From positions 992,001 to 1,056,000 of the forward strand of contig NC_037310.1 in NCBI RefSeq assembly GCF_000143535.2: a stretch of 64,000 nucleotides of DNA, read 5' to 3'. The translations under genes and the position numbers were made by a program. This stretch comes from Botrytis cinerea B05.10. Its lineage: Eukaryota; Ascomycota; Leotiomycetes; Helotiales; Sclerotiniaceae. The notes under the pieces were generated by a model. That model searched no databases. It saw only the letters and a list, made by a program, of their open reading frames with translations, and was not told the origin of the DNA. Below, in pieces: positions 59,138 to 64,000 of this stretch (within the stretch, counting starts at the first letter, position 1; every line of letters begins with the position of its first letter).

Positions 59138-62100
59138 ATGGCAGCGACCTTACCACGGGCTTCGAGGCCTTCGTATGGACCACCAACATCAGCACTACCG
59201 GCTTTACCTTTGCCAAAGACTCGAAAGAGCACGAGTGGCATGCAATTGCCCACAGAGAGATCAGAAGCACCAAGTACGCCTAGAAGTGGACTACGAACTC
59301 CGTCATCATCCAGCCTTCAAGCATTGAGGAGCCCAGGTCTTCCAAAGGTACCCACTTCTCCAGGGGTTAATGCAGCGGGTAAAAGTATAAGAAAAACAAT
59401 TAGTATCAATGCATTTCCCCAACCTCCTCGAGGAGGTGTCAGAACAACGAGTTTACCCCCCAGTCCTTTATCTGGCGGTGCTGCACCAGGGACCGCAACA
59501 TCAACAGGAGAGTCAAGTAGAAGGGAATCATCAGAAATCAACCCGACCAATAGTGGTAGCGGGAAACCTCGAAAGCGACCAACGGCAATGGCCAATCCTA
59601 GTACACAAAGCGCTATTAGTGGATCAATGCCGACCTTACTCAACGGAAGCGGAGACAGTATTTCAATATCCAGCGGTGCTGGGGCTCGAGGATCGGATGG
59701 CCTATTAAGTTTACCCTCGCCTCCTCAAAGCCGTAGTTCGTCTGCCCAGGATTCATACTCGACGTCTGTAACAACCACCGAAGAACTTGGAGATGGATTC
59801 AGAGGTCGAGAGGGACCTGATGATGCCGATAAAAGATCTTCGAAGCCTGCAGAAGGCAAAGGAAATGTTATTGTCAGCGTACGCGTACGTCCGGATGCGA
59901 ATAGTCAGGGGGAAACAAGCAGGAGTGACGGAGAATGGGTAGTAGATGGAAGGAAATCACTAGTGGCTTACCGTGGGAAGGAAGGCGGCGATTATTACTA
60001 CGGTAAAGCTATGTTCGACAATTTTTTCAAGTTGAGGTTGCTAATACAGTAGCAGACAACGTATTTTCGCAGCAAGATAATAACGCTAAAGTATATGATG
60101 CATCGGCCAAAAGGCTCGTACGGCGAGTAATGGAAGGATATCACGGTACAGTCTTCGCATATGGTATGACGGGTACCGGAAAGACGTTCTCTATGCAAGG
60201 AACAGATAAGATGCCTGGTGTCATTCCTCTTGCTATTACTGACATCTTTTCGTACATTCGTGAAACTCCATCACGAGAATTTCTGCTCAGGGTCAGTTAC
60301 TTGGAGATATACAACGAGAAGATTCATGACCTTTTGAGTGCTTCTACAGGCCCTGCAACAGGCCCAGGGGCTGTTCAAACCGAAGAAATCAAGCTCCGAG
60401 AAGACAGCAAGAGAGGCGTGTATGCCACACCACTGAAAGAAGAAATAGTGCAATCTCCAACGCAGTTGATTCGTGTTATATTTCGGGGTGATCAAGCACG
60501 AAAGACTTCTAGTACACAATTTAATGCTAGGAGTTCTCGTAGTCATGCAGTCGTACAGATAGTGGTCGAATCTCGCGAGCGAATTCCTGGGGGAGCAGCC
60601 ATGAATGACAACAAAAGGGGAGGAATGAGTCCTGGTGGTGTTCGTGTTTCTACTCTCAGCCTGATCGATTTGGCGGGGTCGGAGAGAGCTGCTGAAACAA
60701 AAGAACGTCGTACTGAAGGTTCCCATATTAACAAGAGTTTGTTGACCCTCGGCACAGTCATTGCCCGATTGTCGGGGAACAAAGACAAGGATGGCAAACC
60801 AATGGACAAGGACGGAAAGCATTTGCCATATCGCGACAGCAAGCTTACAAGACTTCTTCAAGGCGCGCTCTCGGGAGGTTCGCTCGTCAGTATTCTGTGT
60901 ACAATATCTGTTGGATCTGGAGCAAGTGCTGCCGGACCCAACAGTCATACCAGCGAGACTTTGAACACCTTGAAATTTGCTTCCAGAGCTGCAGCAAATA
61001 TTGTCAGTCATGCTAAAAAAGCGGATGAGGCATCGAATGGAGGTGGTGACGGTACTACTAGGGCTCTCTTAGAACGATACCGCATGGAAATCGCGGATCT
61101 AAAAAAACAGTTGGATGGCCAGGCCAAAGCAAAATTCATTGAGGAGGATCAAGCTCAAAAGGAAGAAGCAAGAGCTCGTCATAACGAGCAATTGATAGAG
61201 ATGCAATTGGCTCGAACAGCTCTTAAAGAGAGAATCGACCATTTAAATAGATTGATCCTCAGCTCCAAGTCCACAGGTGTCAATACCAATGGTACTTATT
61301 CAGCTTTAAGTATGCGACCTAGGCTATCGATGGGAGCGTCAAATGGCCACATGTCTTCAATGTCAGTACGCTCATCTATGACACCATCCACCATCACCCT
61401 AGATCGCGCCAATTCGGTCTCTACCATTGGTCGACGGGCCAGTGCTAAACGATTATCCGGTACTGTTTCGGGAGATCATACATCGATGGAGGACGATGAC
61501 TCAGTGGGCGAATATGGCAATGGCAATGCTTCATTGGCAGCGCAGAATCGAGCCTTGCAAGCCGACCTTGCCGATAAAACCCGATATTGCCAGACCTTAG
61601 AAAAGCGACTCCTACACGCTCGGCGCTCTAGTCAGTCAAGGACGTCTTTACAATTCGGTAGCAAGTCAAGTATAATGGTGGGAGAAGATCATGGGATCTC
61701 CAACCTGTTGAGAGATAAGGATGCTGAAATTGCGGACTTGCGTGCGAGACTTGACGATAAAGATCGTATGTTATCAGCCCTTCGCAGTTCTGCTCGGTCT
61801 CGAGACACTGCCGAACGTGATCCTCGCCATACCCTAAATCAAGGAATGCCAATGAGTCCCGTCTCAGCTAGGGAATCTCAGTTGTATGAACCTGGTCTGA
61901 CCAGTGCAGGAGGCTCGGCGAAGGTTCTTCCACCTACCGTCCTTCCGCCAACGCCCCTCAAAAATTCAAAGAGTGTAGATGAGATGAGCAAAATGCTCGA
62001 TGAGATGATACAAGATCGAATTGAAAATGAACAAGTGAACAAAGACGTTAGAGGCAGTATGCGTGCGGGCGAGCGCAAACGAGCGGTATCAACGGATCCA

Positions 62101-62214
62101 ATTCCAGGTATTGAACCTCTCAAGAGTCCACATCTGAGTCCCACCGCTCAGCCACATGATTCTGGTGTTGTAGTAACTGATTTATTCAAAAAGAGTGAGG
62201 AGGAAGATCTGTAG
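59138..62214 (+). CDS. kinesin-7 motor of KIP2/KipA type
   Basis: Plus-end-directed microtubule motor; in Aspergillus KipA carries polarity factors to growing microtubule tips. Model: exons 59138-60002 and 60056-62214 with a 53-nt intron, giving 1007 aa. The N-terminal 240 residues are Ser/Pro/Gly-rich and basic, a likely microtubule- or partner-binding tail. The motor begins at NVIVSVRVRPDA (about 243). The splice YYYG-to-DNVF is placed so that YYY|DNVFSQQDNNAKVYD is restored. The P-loop is GMTGTGKT (325-332), switch I SSRSH (448-452), and switch II LIDLAGSE (491-498). The motor ends near KFASRAAANIVSHAKK. Coiled-coil segments and Ser-rich linkers follow. The gene runs to a stop at 62212-62214. 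Subfamily is inferred from architecture and motor sequence. Confidence 0.92.
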
Positions 62215-64000
62215 TTAATATGGGTATGGTTTATGGCGTTATTGGGAGGTTTGTTTGTCGTCTATACCCACGTTTACTTTGCTTTCATTTTATTTCCCGG
62301 GACTGTTTGCTTATCACAACATGCTCCTTTTTTATGTGGCAATTAGTGATGGGGCACTTGAGCGGGCTAGCATTTTTGGGAACTATTTCGTTGGGTGGTT
62401 GGTGGGGCGGATAGTGGCATTTATCTGTCTTAATGTAATAATATGATCAGGGTAGACTTGGGGCCTGGCTGGATGGGCGAACTCAGGAAAATTCATACTT
62501 CTGGATTGCTACGGAAGACTTTCTTTTACTACTTGGTTTCGTTTACTTTTGTGCTGGGACTGGATGCACATTTGGGAAATAATCAAATCTTGAAGATGGA
62601 TTTGTGGATTGATACCAGGAAGGATACAAACTGACACAAATACAGCATGTCGATACAGCGATTATGGGAATTGTTACGTAGAAAGAATTGAGATGAGATG
62701 TTAGTTATGGGCGGAATGGTTGATTTTAGCGTGCGATCGCCAGAGCAGAAAGATATTCAGTTAGAGTTAGATGGGCCGCGATGTAATGAATTGATAGTCA
62801 AAAATATGATTTGACATATCAGAATTTTAGATGAGCGTTTGGACTTAAATGCGAGCATAAGGAAGTGAAACGTGATCAAATGTGGTAGCTCTCCGTTTTC
62901 GTATCAATGCAAACGGGAAACGAAGTTGCAGCGCAGTAGCCACCAGCCTGGCATCGCACAGTGAGAGGAAGTTGCTTTGTTTCTTTCCAATGCAGCACGT
63001 TACGTTTTTGGAGTGATTTGGAGAAATGCCTACTACCTGATACCTACCTAATGTTTGATACTTGGTGATGACAATGATGATGATGAGTATTGCCCACCAT
63101 GCTTTACTTAGGAGATTTGTGCTACGATGTCAGCTTCAGCTTCAGCTTCAGATTCATAGTGACTGTACGTCGAAAGCTGATGGGATCTTACGTTACACCG
63201 TTGAAAGCAAGCATGTTTGTGTACCTACTACCTATGGATGGCACAGTCGCGAGGGTTTGCTTGGAATTTGATATTCTAGGTGTAGGTTCTGAAGCTGTGG
63301 TTCACTTGCATCATTCTTGTGTGCGACTGCTCAGCTTGTTCTGTATTCCGAGTGCAGGGGAGTAGTTGTGGTGATGGTTTCTGAAGAGATGGGATCCAAG
63401 GAGTGGAGAGGAACGGTGTGTGCATACGGCCACTTGATGTTGATGCCGATTGAACGTACTGGGTTTTGTAATGATTGGAATCGTATAATTGTCAAATCTA
63501 TTTTGAAGAATCAAATCATCTTGATTGTCCAATCTGTGTTCACATCCTGATTCTCAATGAAGCAGGCAAACGGGGACTTGGAATTTGTGTTGGATTCTGC
63601 TGAGCGACTTTCTCGGGGCAAAATCCGGTGTAGTATAGAGCGATTAACATCTCTTGATAAAAGAAACATTTCCGAGAGAAATTATCTTCCAAGAAATGCG
63701 AATCCCTTTCGTCCCATTGATTGCGACGATTGTTGGATGGATAATCGCGCGAATCTATTTTCAGATCATTCCATTTCTAGCATGTTTTGTTGCTAACGTT
63801 CCCGCGAAGGGAGAATCGGATGATCAAGGAATAGCAATAAAATCCTCCAACAGAAGGATGTCGACAATCCTTCCTGTGTCATTTTTTTTTCAAGGCTTCC
63901 TCTGTTCAAACTCGTGTAGAGTGAGAAATGGAAGGACGGTTGGCTGGATAATATTCGTAAGACAGCAGGAATGCCGCCACTTGTTATAATCAAGGATGGC
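62215..64000. other. intergenic, right end of window
   Basis: Kinesin 3' UTR followed by AT-rich sequence. A CAGCTT hexamer array (63128-63151) and a TACCTACCTAA motif (63040-63050) are seen. A hydrophobic open frame within 63654-63989 (+), which from its Met at 63696 begins MRIPFVPLIATIVGWIIARI, could be a membrane segment of an exon but has no family signature; I give it little weight. Confidence 0.5.
63128..63151 (+). repeat. CAGCTT hexamer array
   Basis: Four copies of TCAGCT-type hexamers, the last with one change. Confidence 0.8.

Noticed and set aside
60271..61011. 246-codon open frame on the minus strand within the kinesin gene
   Set aside because: It lies wholly antisense to the conserved motor-domain coding sequence and has no recognisable domain; a codon-bias shadow.
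63654..63989. Hydrophobic 111-codon frame near the right edge
   Set aside because: Could be a membrane segment of an exon but has no signature, and the window ends before any context.

Overview
The window looks like nuclear DNA of a filamentous ascomycete, most likely Helotiales/Sclerotiniaceae (Botrytis or Sclerotinia type). The evidence is: genes split by short GT-AG introns (mostly 46-107 nt) with CTAAC/CTGAC branch sites; single-gene units on both strands with no operons; AT-rich intergenic DNA full of microsatellites; and proteins typical of the group (VelB, CYP51, an S28 peptidase, a DUF3602 protein). Genus is inferred from protein resemblance only. I see no rRNA, tRNA, transposon ORF, CRISPR array or virus-like gene.

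Layout. 0-9 kb: the 5' end of a DEK_C/SWIB-type gene running off the left edge, the ER-stress sensor IRE1, and CCT2 (chaperonin beta), all on the minus strand. 9-20.6 kb: eIF3b/PRT1 (head-to-head with CCT2), a secreted S28 serine peptidase with ten exons, a membrane-anchored DUF3445/HODM-like haem protein, and a small PAR32-like DUF3602 protein. 20.6-26 kb: a 5.4 kb stretch without a recognisable gene, leading into velB (26.0-27.8 kb). 29-35 kb: an ERD1-like EXS protein and PEX10 in divergent orientation, then a TPR-SET protein. 36-45.3 kb: a small GPI-type wall protein, an IZH3/PAQR membrane protein, CYP51 (ERG11) and DGAT2. 46.5-48.7 kb: a zinc-finger transcription factor with a 3.8 kb gene-free upstream region. 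52.5-55.2 kb: a histidine-phosphatase (PGM-like) gene divergent from an STK19-family gene. 59-62.2 kb: a KIP2/KipA-type kinesin-7. The last 1.8 kb shows no supported gene.

The genes do not form a metabolic cluster. Several act at the ER and related membranes (IRE1, ERD1-like, CYP51, DGAT2, IZH3-like), but their spacing, mixed strands and housekeeping nature suggest ordinary core-genome order. The largest gene-free stretches lie upstream of regulators or polarity factors (velB, the zinc-finger gene, the kinesin), which suggests long promoters or leaders or unannotated non-coding transcripts.

Exon boundaries were worked out by hand from splice signals, reading-frame phase and family conservation. 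In every multi-exon model the summed length is a multiple of three. No transcript data or database search was available. I found no convincing novel multi-gene system. The most useful leads are micro-exons, uORFs next to velB and CYP51, an unusual third zinc finger, a membrane-anchored HODM-like protein and a dispersed palindromic intergenic motif.
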